A stretch of DNA of 64,000 nucleotides from Roseibium album. GTDB lineage: Bacteria; Pseudomonadota; Alphaproteobacteria; Rhizobiales; Stappiaceae. Under the pieces are notes generated by a model, which was not told where the DNA came from, searched no databases, and worked only from the letters and a program-made list of their open reading frames with translations. Positions 26,794 through 34,671 of this stretch are shown here, piece by piece; within the stretch, counting starts at the first letter, position 1, and every line of letters starts with the position of its first letter. The stretch lies in NCBI RefSeq assembly GCF_001404515.1, contig NZ_CXWE01000010.1, forward strand, positions 62,001-126,000, in the 5' to 3' direction. The translations under genes were made by a program, and so were the position numbers.

Positions 26794-27696
26794 ATGATAT
26801 CACTCCGGCAAATGCGGTCAGTTGTTGCAGTCGCTGAAGAGGGGTCTTTTACGCGGGCTGCGGCGCGGGAGAATGCGACCCAGTCTGGAATTTCACAGCA
26901 TGTCGCGGCCGTTGAGGATGTCCTGGGAATTCGGCTTTTCGAGCGGACAAGCGACGGTGTGCTTCTGACACCTGCCGGAAACCGGTATTATCAGAAAGTG
27001 CTGGCGGTCTTGCGCGGTGCCGAGGAGGCGATCATTGATGCCCGGAACCGGCGGGATACGCTTTCAGGCGTCGTGCACGCCGGGATCATGCCGGTGCTTG
27101 CCCGGGCAGCTCTTGCGCCGGCACTGGATCACATGGCCTGTCACCATCCCGATGTGTCGATCCACATCATCGAGGGCTATAGCGGTGCGTTGACAGACAG
27201 TGTCAAGGCGGAAGAGCTTGATTTTGCGATTGTTCCCGCCTTCGGAGGCGCTGTGGGCCTGAATGTGCGCCATCTTGCACAGGACCGGGAAATGATAGTT
27301 GGCGGGGTTCAAAGTGGAGTCGTGCACGGCAAGCCGGCGCGCCTGCAGGATCTTGCCCCCTTGAAGCTGGTTACGCCTTCAAGCATCAACATTCGCAAGA
27401 CACGCATCGAGGAGTATCTCGCTACCCATTCCATTCGCGTGGAACGGATCATGGAACTGGATGCAATGCTCGGCACGCTCGATTTTGTCGCCCGCTCGGA
27501 CTGGGTAACGATCCTGCCGGGCGTCATTTGTGCCCCGGACAGGGACGGATCGGTGCGCCGGATCGCCCCGCTGGACCAGCCGCCGCTCTTCCTGGAATTC
27601 GTCCAGATCGAACCCGCCCGCCGCCCGCTGTCTGCGCAGGCACAGGTTTTTCTGGAAGAGTTGAAGAAGGAAGTCGCCAAACTCGTTGCGCGGTAA
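26794..27696 (+). CDS. LysR family transcriptional regulator
   Basis: A 300-residue LysR-type regulator: N-terminal helix-turn-helix (about 3-60, EGSFTRAAARENATQSGISQ) and a periplasmic-binding-like effector domain (about 90-295). It is divergent from the monooxygenase-hydrolase pair with 116 bases between starts, the classic arrangement for a LysR activator. It is clearly paralogous to the regulator at 52860: NATQSGIS, DLDFAIVPAF-like and ARSDW-TILPG blocks are shared. The effector is probably the substrate of the oxidative pathway; unproven. Confidence 0.92.
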   Translation: MISLRQMRSVVAVAEEGSFTRAAARENATQSGISQHVAAVEDVLGIRLFERTSDGVLLTPAGNRYYQKVLAVLRGAEEAIIDARNRRDTLSGVVHAGIMPVLARAALAPALDHMACHHPDVSIHIIEGYSGALTDSVKAEELDFAIVPAFGGAVGLNVRHLAQDREMIVGGVQSGVVHGKPARLQDLAPLKLVTPSSINIRKTRIEEYLATHSIRVERIMELDAMLGTLDFVARSDWVTILPGVICAPDRDGSVRRIAPLDQPPLFLEFVQIEPARRPLSAQAQVFLEELKKEVAKLVAR

Positions 27697-27735
27697 GTGA
27701 TTGGGCACCGATTTGCGATCAGCGGCAGCGTCCGG

Positions 27736-28242
27736 CTAGTCGACGGTAAAAGCGCCGAGTTGGCCTTTGCCGAAGGCGAGTGGGGTTTTTTCGCTGCTCA
27801 TGTGGGCAACGACCCGGCCAATGAAGATTTCATGGTCTCCGCCTTCGTGAACGGCATGTGTCTCGCATTCGAGTGAGGCCGCGCAGCCGGCGATGCAAGG
27901 GACACCGTGAGTTCCTGCAGTCCACTCCAGTCCCGAAAACCGGTCCCTCTCGGCGCTGGCAAACAGTTTGCAAAGTTCCGCCTGTTCAGCTGAAAGGATG
28001 TTGATCGCAAATCCCGGATGCGCCCTGTATTCTGGAAGGCTGCCGGCCTTGCGGGCAAGGCTCCAAAGGACCAGAGGCGGGTCCATTGAGACGGAATTGA
28101 AGGAACTGATGGTTACGCCGACAGGATCTCCTGTTCTCGACAGCGTGGTTGCAATCGCAACACCAGTCGGAAAGCAGGACAGCGTCTGGCGCAGCGCTTT
28201 CGGGTCGATGGCAAAGTCTTTGGAACCGGTCATTGCGTTCAT
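27736..28242 (-). CDS. Flavin reductase family protein
   Basis: A 168-residue flavin reductase-like protein (HpaC-type), which supplies reduced FMN to a partner monooxygenase. The FPTGVAIATT and VGVTISSFNSVSMDPPLVLWSL segments are the family's flavin-binding core. I choose ATG 28242 (MNAMTGSKD) because AAAGGAGGGG stands just before it; the in-frame start 15 residues upstream reads through that ribosome site. The LLM-class monooxygenase at 25571 is the evident partner, separated only by the LysR gene. Confidence 0.9.
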   Translation of the reverse strand: MNAMTGSKDFAIDPKALRQTLSCFPTGVAIATTLSRTGDPVGVTISSFNSVSMDPPLVLWSLARKAGSLPEYRAHPGFAINILSAEQAELCKLFASAERDRFSGLEWTAGTHGVPCIAGCAASLECETHAVHEGGDHEIFIGRVVAHMSSEKTPLAFGKGQLGAFTVD

Positions 28243-28294
28243 TGATCCCCTCCTTTGGTTGCCTTCGAACATAGTGAGGTGCGACATTATGACA

Positions 28295-28302
28295 AATTAT
28301 AA
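28295..28302 (-). promoter_or_regulatory. Possible -10 element for flavin reductase gene
   Basis: The minus strand reads TATAAT here, inside the ten-base string CTTATAATTT that also occurs at the -10 of the monooxygenase promoter (26746-26755). A GTGATCAC palindrome lies just upstream (28306-28313). The -35 is weak. Shared sequence at the two promoters would fit co-expression of the monooxygenase and its reductase. Confidence 0.35.
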
Positions 28303-28342
28303 GATGTGATCACGAAGATCAGAATTATTGATATTTCGATGT

Positions 28343-29734
28343 TCACCCATGCGCGGGCAACAAGCCCGTAAACTGCCACCAGAAAATTGTCAGTGGCAGC
28401 CCCAAAAGCACAACGGCGGCAAAAAGTGCCAGGCAGATCCGGGTTAGCAACCCGGTGGAGATATCGGCAAGCGACATGGCAATGAGAAGTGGAGGTGCCT
28501 GGTAGGGCAGAAGCGGGCTCGCAATCCCGATCATCTGGACCATTGCGACAGTTACGATCGGCAAACCGGTCGCCGTTGCCAGCGGTTCGGCAAACGGCGC
28601 AAGAACGAGCGGTGCAGCCGGTGCCGTTGTCAGATGCGACAACACGACGGAAAACCCGAATACGGCATAGATGTTCCAGAAATCCCGACCCGGCTCCAAG
28701 GCCAGCTTCCCGATCAGTGTATTGGCCAGCGCAACATCCAGACCGACGTGACGGGCAAGCGCGCTGACGCAAAAGATCGCGCTGAACAGCAGTGCCGGTG
28801 TGAGGTCAATCTTGTCCTTCATCGCGGACTTGGGAAGAATTTCCATCTTCGGCCAGAGCACGAGAGTGGCAACCGCGAGTGCGATCCAGGCTGGCTGGAT
28901 ACCGTGCGCGAAGTCGCTCGCCCAGAGCGTGATTGCGCACACGAGCAGCACGAGAAGACGTGTCTGGGGTGCCGTCAGCTTTGCTCCGGCGCCGGGCTGG
29001 AGGTGTTGGGGATCGGGTTTGTCCGTGCTGAACCGCCACAAGACGGCCAGAAGGACGGCAAAGCGCAGCAGATTGACCGGAAACTGGGCCAGAAAATAAC
29101 CGGAATAGGTCGTTTTCAGGCCATACAGGCTTTCCAGAGCGCCAAACTGGACGATTGTCGGCAGGTTGGCCGTGTAGATGGCGTAAGTCGGCAACAAGGT
29201 GCTGACGGCAGCTGTGGCACAAAGGCCCATCGTCCCGCGGCTTCCGGCCGGAAAACCAAGAGAAGTGCCAAGTGATACGGCGACCGGGATCAGGATCAGA
29301 ACGCGTGGAATGGTGGAGGGAATGAGAATACCAAGCAGGAACCCGGCTGTTGCCACGACCAGAACGGCCCTCTGATAGGACAGGCCCGAAAGCGCGAGCA
29401 TCCGGTTCGAGATTTGCGTCCCGAGTCCCGTGGTAACGACCGCGACCCCCAGTACGATGCCTCCGACGAGAAGCCAGAATCCCCCTGACGCAAGTCCTGA
29501 AAAGACGATTCCGGCCGGTGCGACCGCAACGGCGAGGCTGATCAGAAACACCAGCAGGGTGGCCACGATGTCGGGGACGACCCGTGTCGCGAACAGGGCG
29601 ATCGAAAAGAGCCCGGTCCCGGCTACGAGAAAGAGATCTTGCCGTGTTGCCTCCGACTGGAACCCAAAGGCCATCAGGGTCGCGGCAGCGAGAGCCGCGA
29701 CAATCAATGCTGCTGGGGCAAGGGAGAGTTTCAC
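28343..29734 (-). CDS. SLC13/DASS-type anion carrier
   Basis: A 463-residue polytopic membrane protein with about a dozen hydrophobic segments, resembling divalent anion:sodium symporters (DASS, ArsB/CitT-like): repeated IVLGVAVVTTGLGTQISNRML and LILIPVAVSLGTSLG elements, and a closing LPYQAPPLLIA. Such carriers move dicarboxylates, sulfonates or sulfate. The start is GTG at 29734. It lies 9 bases after the quinone oxidoreductase gene and is probably co-transcribed with the TRAP operon upstream; the substrate may match the pathway of this region. Confidence 0.82.
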   Translation of the reverse strand: MKLSLAPAALIVAALAAATLMAFGFQSEATRQDLFLVAGTGLFSIALFATRVVPDIVATLLVFLISLAVAVAPAGIVFSGLASGGFWLLVGGIVLGVAVVTTGLGTQISNRMLALSGLSYQRAVLVVATAGFLLGILIPSTIPRVLILIPVAVSLGTSLGFPAGSRGTMGLCATAAVSTLLPTYAIYTANLPTIVQFGALESLYGLKTTYSGYFLAQFPVNLLRFAVLLAVLWRFSTDKPDPQHLQPGAGAKLTAPQTRLLVLLVCAITLWASDFAHGIQPAWIALAVATLVLWPKMEILPKSAMKDKIDLTPALLFSAIFCVSALARHVGLDVALANTLIGKLALEPGRDFWNIYAVFGFSVVLSHLTTAPAAPLVLAPFAEPLATATGLPIVTVAMVQMIGIASPLLPYQAPPLLIAMSLADISTGLLTRICLALFAAVVLLGLPLTIFWWQFTGLLPAHG

Positions 29735-29743
29735 TGACAGGCC

Positions 29744-30718
29744 CTAGGGCAACAGCAGGGACGACCCCGTCGTTGTTCCCGCCTCCAGTGCCCTGTGCGC
29801 CTCGACAACATCCCTGAGCGGCCATGTCTGGTTGATGTTCACCGACAGATGACCCGCCAGGATCATGTTGAACACCCGGTTTGCCGAGTGCTCGAGATCC
29901 GCACGCGGGCCGACATAGTTCGCAAGCGTCGGGCGGGTGAAATAGAGCGAACCGGCCTTCTGCAACAGGCTGGGCGGAACGGGGGGAGCCTCTCCGGTCG
30001 TTGCACCGAAGGAAACGAACATGCCGTAAGTGGCAAGCGAAGCGATGGAAGTATCGAATGTTGCCTTGCCGATACTGTCATAGACCACCGAAACGCCCTT
30101 GCCATCCGTCAGCTGGTTGACGCGTTCCGCGATGTTTTCCGATGTCCGGTCGATCGCGTCCGTGTAGCCCAGTTTTCTGATCGTTGCACAGCTCTCCGCA
30201 CCGGAGGTGACGCCGATCATCCGGGCACCAAGATATTTGCCCCACTGGCCGGCAAGCTGGCCGACGCCTCCGGAGGCGGCAAAGAACAGGACATCCTGCC
30301 CGGACTGGACCTTGAAGCAGCGTTCCAGCAGATACTCAGCGGTCATGCCCTTCATCAGGACGGCGGCGGCAGTCTGGTCCGTGATGCCATCGGGTATCTT
30401 CAGAATGCGTGCAGATGGTGCGTTGCGCACTGTCGCGTAAGCGCCCAGCACGCCGCCATAGACGACGCGGTCGCCGACGCTGAACCCTTCCACCTCGGGG
30501 CCGAGTGCCGTGATCCGGCCGGCGGCCTCAAGTCCGAGCGGGCTCGGAATGACGAGCGGGTAGTGACCTGAGCGCTGATAAATGTCCATGTAGTTCAGGC
30601 CGATGGCCGTCTGCTCGATCTGGACTTCGCCCTTTCCTGGTGGTGGAACGTCGAAGGGTTCCATCTTCATGACTTCGGGCGCTCCTTGCCCGGTCAGCAT
30701 GATACGTTGCGCCTGCAT
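29744..30718 (-). CDS. Zinc-independent quinone oxidoreductase (MDR family)
   Basis: A 324-residue medium-chain dehydrogenase/reductase of the NADPH:quinone reductase group. It has the GroES-like N-terminal half (LNYMDIYQRSGHYPL) and the NADPH-binding FFAASGGVGQLAGQWGK Rossmann motif, and lacks the Cys/His zinc ligands of alcohol dehydrogenases. GGAG precedes the ATG. It reduces quinones or alpha,beta-unsaturated carbonyls. Position between DUF1330 and the DASS gene suggests a reductive step in the same pathway. Confidence 0.9.
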   Translation of the reverse strand: MQAQRIMLTGQGAPEVMKMEPFDVPPPGKGEVQIEQTAIGLNYMDIYQRSGHYPLVIPSPLGLEAAGRITALGPEVEGFSVGDRVVYGGVLGAYATVRNAPSARILKIPDGITDQTAAAVLMKGMTAEYLLERCFKVQSGQDVLFFAASGGVGQLAGQWGKYLGARMIGVTSGAESCATIRKLGYTDAIDRTSENIAERVNQLTDGKGVSVVYDSIGKATFDTSIASLATYGMFVSFGATTGEAPPVPPSLLQKAGSLYFTRPTLANYVGPRADLEHSANRVFNMILAGHLSVNINQTWPLRDVVEAHRALEAGTTTGSSLLLP

Positions 30719-30744
30719 GGCGGTCTCCGATGTGTTAAAAGTGA

Positions 30745-31050
30745 TCAGACGGTTGCATCCCCGGATTCAACGACGACGGTCTGAACTTCACCGGCCCCGT
30801 TCGCCCTTCGATGGGCAGCTGCCTTTTGGTACTCATCCGACTTGAAGCAATTGACGCCGGCTTCAAGTGTCGGGAATTCTATGACCACGAAACGATGGAA
30901 ATGATCTGGTCCTTCCATTATCTCGTAGTCACCGCCGCGCGCAAGAACCTTGCCTCCATGATCCGCGATGATATCCGGAACAAGGTCGGTGTATTTCTTG
31001 TATTCGACCGGATCGTTGATCCTGGCGCGCGCCATCCAGTAAGCGGGCAT
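30745..31050 (-). CDS. DUF1330 domain protein
   Basis: A 101-residue protein matching DUF1330, a small ferredoxin-like/dimeric alpha-beta barrel fold of unknown function: it starts AYWMARARINDPVEYKKY and has FPTLEAGVNCFKSDEYQ near the middle. GGAGG precedes the ATG. It is 16 bases after the TRAP dctM gene and 26 bases before the quinone oxidoreductase. Members often accompany oxidative catabolic genes; no activity can be assigned. Confidence 0.85.
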   Translation of the reverse strand: MPAYWMARARINDPVEYKKYTDLVPDIIADHGGKVLARGGDYEIMEGPDHFHRFVVIEFPTLEAGVNCFKSDEYQKAAAHRRANGAGEVQTVVVESGDATV

Positions 31051-31066
31051 GTTTTCCTCCGGTAAT

Positions 31067-32404
31067 CTACATCAGGGTTTCAGGGAGCCAGTTGGCGATT
31101 TGCGGAAAGGCGATCAGCAGGATGGCGGCAAACAGCATGATCCCCCAATAGGGGATCGAACTGAGAAAGATTTCCTGCACACCGACCTCGGGGTCCTCGA
31201 TGGCTGCCTTGACCGTGTAGACAAGCAGCCCGAATGGCGGGGTCAGGAGCCCGGCCTCGATGGCCAGGATACCGACGATCGCAAAACTCAGACGGTCGAA
31301 ACCAAAGGCAACCGCGATAGGTTCGACGATCGGAACCGTCAGCAGCATGATCGAGATACTGTCAATGACCATGCCCAGAATGAACCAGATCAGCAGGATG
31401 ACGGTCAGTACCTGCCATGCCTCCAGTCCGGAAGAGATGAAATACTCGCGAATAGCTGTTGTCACGCCGGTCATGGCCAGCGTCCGGGAATAGAGCGCTG
31501 CGCAGAACAACAGGATCAAGATTGGGGCCGCGGTCTTGCCGACGGCATAGACTGCTTGCATGAATTGCGGCCAGGTCAGTCCCTTCGTCATGGCGAACAG
31601 CAGGGCCAGTGCCGCTCCGGCTCCGGCACCTTCCGTCGGAGTGAAAATTCCGAACCAAATGCCGCCAAGCACGGCAAGGATGATGCCGAAGACGCCGGTC
31701 ATGCTGGACAGGAACTGGCCGGTGCTCATCTCGACCCGGTCGGCGGCAGCTTCCCGCTGCTGTGAACCGGAACGGTTTTCGCCGACAACCTCCGGGTTCA
31801 TGATGGCCGAAACGATTATGTAGCCGAGGAACAGACTTGCCAGCAGGATGCCGGGTAGAACGCCCGCAAGAAAAAGTCGGCCGATCGACTGCTCGGTCAG
31901 GATGCCCCAGACAATCATCAGCACGGACGGCGGGATCAGCATGCCAAGGCAGCTGGAACCCGCGATTGCGCCGAGCGCGAAACCACGCCTGTAGTTGAAG
32001 GCTTTCATCTCCGGATAGGCAATACGTGAGAAGGCAGCAGCCGAGGCGATCGACACACCGGTCACAAAGGAGAAAATCGTATTGCCCAGAACGGTTGCTA
32101 TGGCGAGGCGCCCGGGCAGGCGCCGGATGCCCCGGTTGATGCCATTGTAGACATCGGTGATCGCCCCGGATCGGCCGATAAATTCACCCATCAGCATGAA
32201 AAGCGGAATCACCGCGAAGGTAAAGTCGCGCAGAGCTTCCGCGGCAGTCGAGGCAACGGTAGCCTCCACGATGCGCATTTTGCCGGTCACCAGATAGATC
32301 CCGACCGCGCTGGAAATGCCCAGGGCGACGGCCACATGAACGCCGAGCAGTACAAGGCCCAGCAAACCTCCGATGACAATGAGGGCAGTCCCGAAATCAA
32401 ACAA
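31067..32404 (-). CDS. dctM: TRAP transporter large permease (DctM)
   Basis: A 445-residue integral membrane protein with roughly a dozen hydrophobic helices, of the DctM family that forms the ion-driven channel of TRAP transporters. Recognisable segments are LFMLMGEFIGRSG near the N-terminus, SSCLGMLIPPSVLMIVWG, and the C-terminal LTPPFGLLVYTVKA. It lies 12 bases after dctQ and completes a dctP-dctQ-dctM set read on the minus strand. Confidence 0.95.
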   Translation of the reverse strand: MFDFGTALIVIGGLLGLVLLGVHVAVALGISSAVGIYLVTGKMRIVEATVASTAAEALRDFTFAVIPLFMLMGEFIGRSGAITDVYNGINRGIRRLPGRLAIATVLGNTIFSFVTGVSIASAAAFSRIAYPEMKAFNYRRGFALGAIAGSSCLGMLIPPSVLMIVWGILTEQSIGRLFLAGVLPGILLASLFLGYIIVSAIMNPEVVGENRSGSQQREAAADRVEMSTGQFLSSMTGVFGIILAVLGGIWFGIFTPTEGAGAGAALALLFAMTKGLTWPQFMQAVYAVGKTAAPILILLFCAALYSRTLAMTGVTTAIREYFISSGLEAWQVLTVILLIWFILGMVIDSISIMLLTVPIVEPIAVAFGFDRLSFAIVGILAIEAGLLTPPFGLLVYTVKAAIEDPEVGVQEIFLSSIPYWGIMLFAAILLIAFPQIANWLPETLM

Positions 32405-32416
32405 GAAGCTTTACCC

Positions 32417-32917
32417 TCATCGGAATTTCAGTCGGTCGGATAAGCCAAAGGCTTCGATAACCGCCAACAGGAGATAGTTGAAGGCAGCCAGGCCGCTGCC
32501 GAATATGATCGTGAATCGTGCCGGCCAGACCGGAACGCGCAAGGCGCCCTCGCCATCGAATTCGCCATTGGCAAAGGACCTGACTGCCGGTTTGATGCCG
32601 GCTTTCATCAGGAACAGGAAGAAGGCGGCTCCAAGAAGAAGGCCCAAAACCACGATGAATTTGCGGAGAGTCGGGTTGAAGGCGTCGATCAGGAAATCCG
32701 CCTGTAGCATCGACCCGGAGCGGACCGCAAACCCCAGCTGCAGGAAAACGATCATCACGACCGAATTGGCGACGATCTCCTTTGTGCCTTGCAGCGGCAT
32801 GTTCAGCGCGCGGAAGATGATGTCCGCAAGAATGAAAAAACACAGGATAAACGCCCAGGCGGCGGCCAGGATCATGAGAAGTTTCGTAAGGCGGTCGGTC
32901 ACCTTGATCAGGAACAT
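32417..32917 (-). CDS. dctQ: TRAP transporter small permease (DctQ)
   Basis: A 166-residue membrane protein with four hydrophobic helices and the DctQ pattern (LADIIFRALNMPLQGTKEI, GSMLQADFLID). It pairs with the large permease downstream. There are 105 bases between the dctP stop and this ATG, holding a terminator-like hairpin. An overlapping longer reading in another frame is a shadow. Confidence 0.9.
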   Translation of the reverse strand: MFLIKVTDRLTKLLMILAAAWAFILCFFILADIIFRALNMPLQGTKEIVANSVVMIVFLQLGFAVRSGSMLQADFLIDAFNPTLRKFIVVLGLLLGAAFFLFLMKAGIKPAVRSFANGEFDGEGALRVPVWPARFTIIFGSGLAAFNYLLLAVIEAFGLSDRLKFR

Positions 32918-32971
32918 GGATCTTCAGCCGTTTCGAAGGTCGGCCGCGGCAGGGCCGCATCGCCTGGAGGG

Positions 32972-33006
32972 AAAAGAGATGCTGCAGCCTGTCCGGCCGC
33001 AGCATC
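32972..33006 (-). terminator. Hairpin with T-rich tail between dctP and dctQ
   Basis: On the minus strand GATGCTGC and GCAGCATC form an 8-base-pair stem with a 13-base loop, followed by TCTTTT. It probably ends or stabilises most dctP transcripts while allowing some read-through to dctQM. Confidence 0.7.
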
Positions 33007-33022
33007 AGTTGGCTGCGCGTTG

Positions 33023-34084
33023 TTACTTGATCTCGTAGCGGACCGGCCAGTTGTAGCCACGGTCCTCGGCCTTATCGAGTACCAGGTTCAGCACCTGTTT
33101 GGCCGGCAGACCCTGGCCTTCTAGGTCATCGGCCATCTGTTGTGGCCAGTCCTTCAGGCTTTCCGCCCAGGCCTCGCGAACCGCCGGGTCTATTTCGGTC
33201 ACCGTGATGAGTTCGCGCAGTTCTTCCACCAGCCGCGCGTATTCCTTCTGGTTCACGATCCCGGTCTGCTCTTCGTAGTCCGCCGCGACCTCGTGCAGGA
33301 TCTCCTTAACGTCGTCGGGCAGTTCGTTGTAGGTATCCTGATTGATGGTAAGGCCGTGCCAGGTCATCGAGCCGAATCCGATCAGGGTATAGTAGGGACC
33401 CGGTTCATAGAGCTTGAGGTTTACCCATGCCGACGGGAACATGATCCAGCCTTCGTAAACGTTGGTATTCATTTCCGTATAGGCGGTGGCCAGCGACGAC
33501 TGGACAGGCGAAACACCGGCGTATTTCAGCCAGTTCAGATTGAGCCCCGCCCCGGCGATCTTCTGGTCTTTCAGATCTGCAAGCTTTTCCCAGGAAAACG
33601 ACGTGCCGAGATTGTAGCCGCCGTCGGCGATGCGGGACAGCAGGACCTGGTTGAACTTCTGCGGGAAGACATCCGTCAGATAGGGAACTTCGGCATAAAC
33701 ATCCTGGGCAATCTGCAGGGACTGAACCGGGTCCATCGTACCGAAGGGCATCATGACCTGGAACGCATGAAGCGGCAGATTGGACGGCTCGAAGCAGTAA
33801 CACATACCGCCGATGTCGATGATGCCGTCCTGGACGCCTTCCAGAACTTCGGTGACCTTGACGATTGAACCGGAGTAGCCTTCCACGAAATTGATCGTGT
33901 GGTCGGTGCGTTCTTCGACGCGCCGTTTCAGTTCAGGCTGAAAATAGTCGATCATCAGCCCGGCATAAACGACACCGGGCGGGTGTCCGGAACCGATCCG
34001 CAGCGTGATTTCCTCGGCGATGGCCGAAGTGCCCGCCAAGGCAAGCGTTGTTGCCAAAGTGGCACTGGCGATTATCTTCTTCAT
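33023..34084 (-). CDS. dctP: TRAP transporter substrate-binding protein (DctP family)
   Basis: A 353-residue periplasmic binding protein with a clear signal peptide (MKKIIASATLATTLALAGTSAIA, cleaved before EE). The mature part shows the DctP fold: ITLRIGSGHPPG at the start and a C-terminal helical tail. GGGAGG lies just before the ATG. It delivers an organic acid to DctQM. A perfect palindrome TGAACA-T-TGTTCA lies just upstream. Substrate not predictable, but co-occurrence with a DHDPS-family aldolase and a Zn-alcohol dehydrogenase hints at a hydroxy or sugar acid. Confidence 0.92.
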   Translation of the reverse strand: MKKIIASATLATTLALAGTSAIAEEITLRIGSGHPPGVVYAGLMIDYFQPELKRRVEERTDHTINFVEGYSGSIVKVTEVLEGVQDGIIDIGGMCYCFEPSNLPLHAFQVMMPFGTMDPVQSLQIAQDVYAEVPYLTDVFPQKFNQVLLSRIADGGYNLGTSFSWEKLADLKDQKIAGAGLNLNWLKYAGVSPVQSSLATAYTEMNTNVYEGWIMFPSAWVNLKLYEPGPYYTLIGFGSMTWHGLTINQDTYNELPDDVKEILHEVAADYEEQTGIVNQKEYARLVEELRELITVTEIDPAVREAWAESLKDWPQQMADDLEGQGLPAKQVLNLVLDKAEDRGYNWPVRYEIK

Positions 34085-34096
34085 GGTTTCCTCCCG

Positions 34097-34109
34097 TGAA
34101 CATTGTTCA
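34097..34109. promoter_or_regulatory. Perfect 13-base palindrome upstream of dctP
   Basis: TGAACA-T-TGTTCA lies directly upstream of the dctP ribosome site (GGGAGG at 34089-34095). It could be a regulator binding site or the base of an mRNA structure affecting dctP translation. Confidence 0.4.
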
Positions 34110-34112
34110 AAT

Positions 34113-34167
34113 GCACCGGATCAGCGGTGCCACCGGGAGCCGGCCTTCTTGAACGGGGCCGGTCTCC
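34113..34167 (-). other. Two adjacent GC-rich hairpins between cupin gene and dctP
   Basis: GCACCG-gatcag-CGGTGC (34113-34130) and a longer imperfect stem with arms GGGAGCCGGCC (34135-34145) and GGCCGGTCTCCC (34157-34168 region) fill the gap. Neither has a T-tract on the minus strand, so these look like mRNA processing or stabilising structures rather than terminators. Confidence 0.5.
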
Positions 34168-34174
34168 CAATCCG

Positions 34175-34654
34175 TTACGCGGCTGTTGCGCCGGGGACCT
34201 GCAGCCGGACGCTGTCCGGCACCTCAAGGGGTGTATTCGGCCCATCGAGAAATTCGACGGTCGTGAACAGCAGTTCAGTGTCACCGATGTTTTCGACTGA
34301 ATGGAGCATGTACTCGCCTTCTCCGTAGAAGAAATGCCTGGTTTCACCCTCGTAATGCTCGACATCCTTGATCTCGCCGCTGGAAAAGTACCCGCGCGCT
34401 TTCCCGGCCCTGTGCGCGGACCAGAAATACGGGTTTACGTGGCGATGGAACGGACAGCGTTTGCCCGGTGGCAGGCGAAGATGCCAGACGCGCACCTGGT
34501 CCGTTTCGGAAACCAGTGTGGATCCGACAACGCCATTGAACTCTTCGGTTTTCATTGCCCCGTAAAGACCTTCCGGCCAGTGGGCGAAAGCTGCGGGATC
34601 GGTTGCCGTCTCGATGTGGTTGGGTCCGGGCTTTGCCCGTTGGGCTTGTGCCAT
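34175..34654 (-). CDS. Cupin domain protein
   Basis: A 159-residue single-domain cupin. The beta-barrel metal site is suggested by PPGKRCPFHRHVNPYFW (His-rich motif 1) and by EYMLHSVENIGDTEL (motif 2 His). Similar small cupins occur in beta-alanine and acid-sugar catabolic operons. It lies 17 bases after the DHDPS-family gene in the same direction. Role (isomerase, dioxygenase or sensor) unknown. Confidence 0.8.
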   Translation of the reverse strand: MAQAQRAKPGPNHIETATDPAAFAHWPEGLYGAMKTEEFNGVVGSTLVSETDQVRVWHLRLPPGKRCPFHRHVNPYFWSAHRAGKARGYFSSGEIKDVEHYEGETRHFFYGEGEYMLHSVENIGDTELLFTTVEFLDGPNTPLEVPDSVRLQVPGATAA

Positions 34655-34671
34655 GGTCGTCTCCGTTGGAA

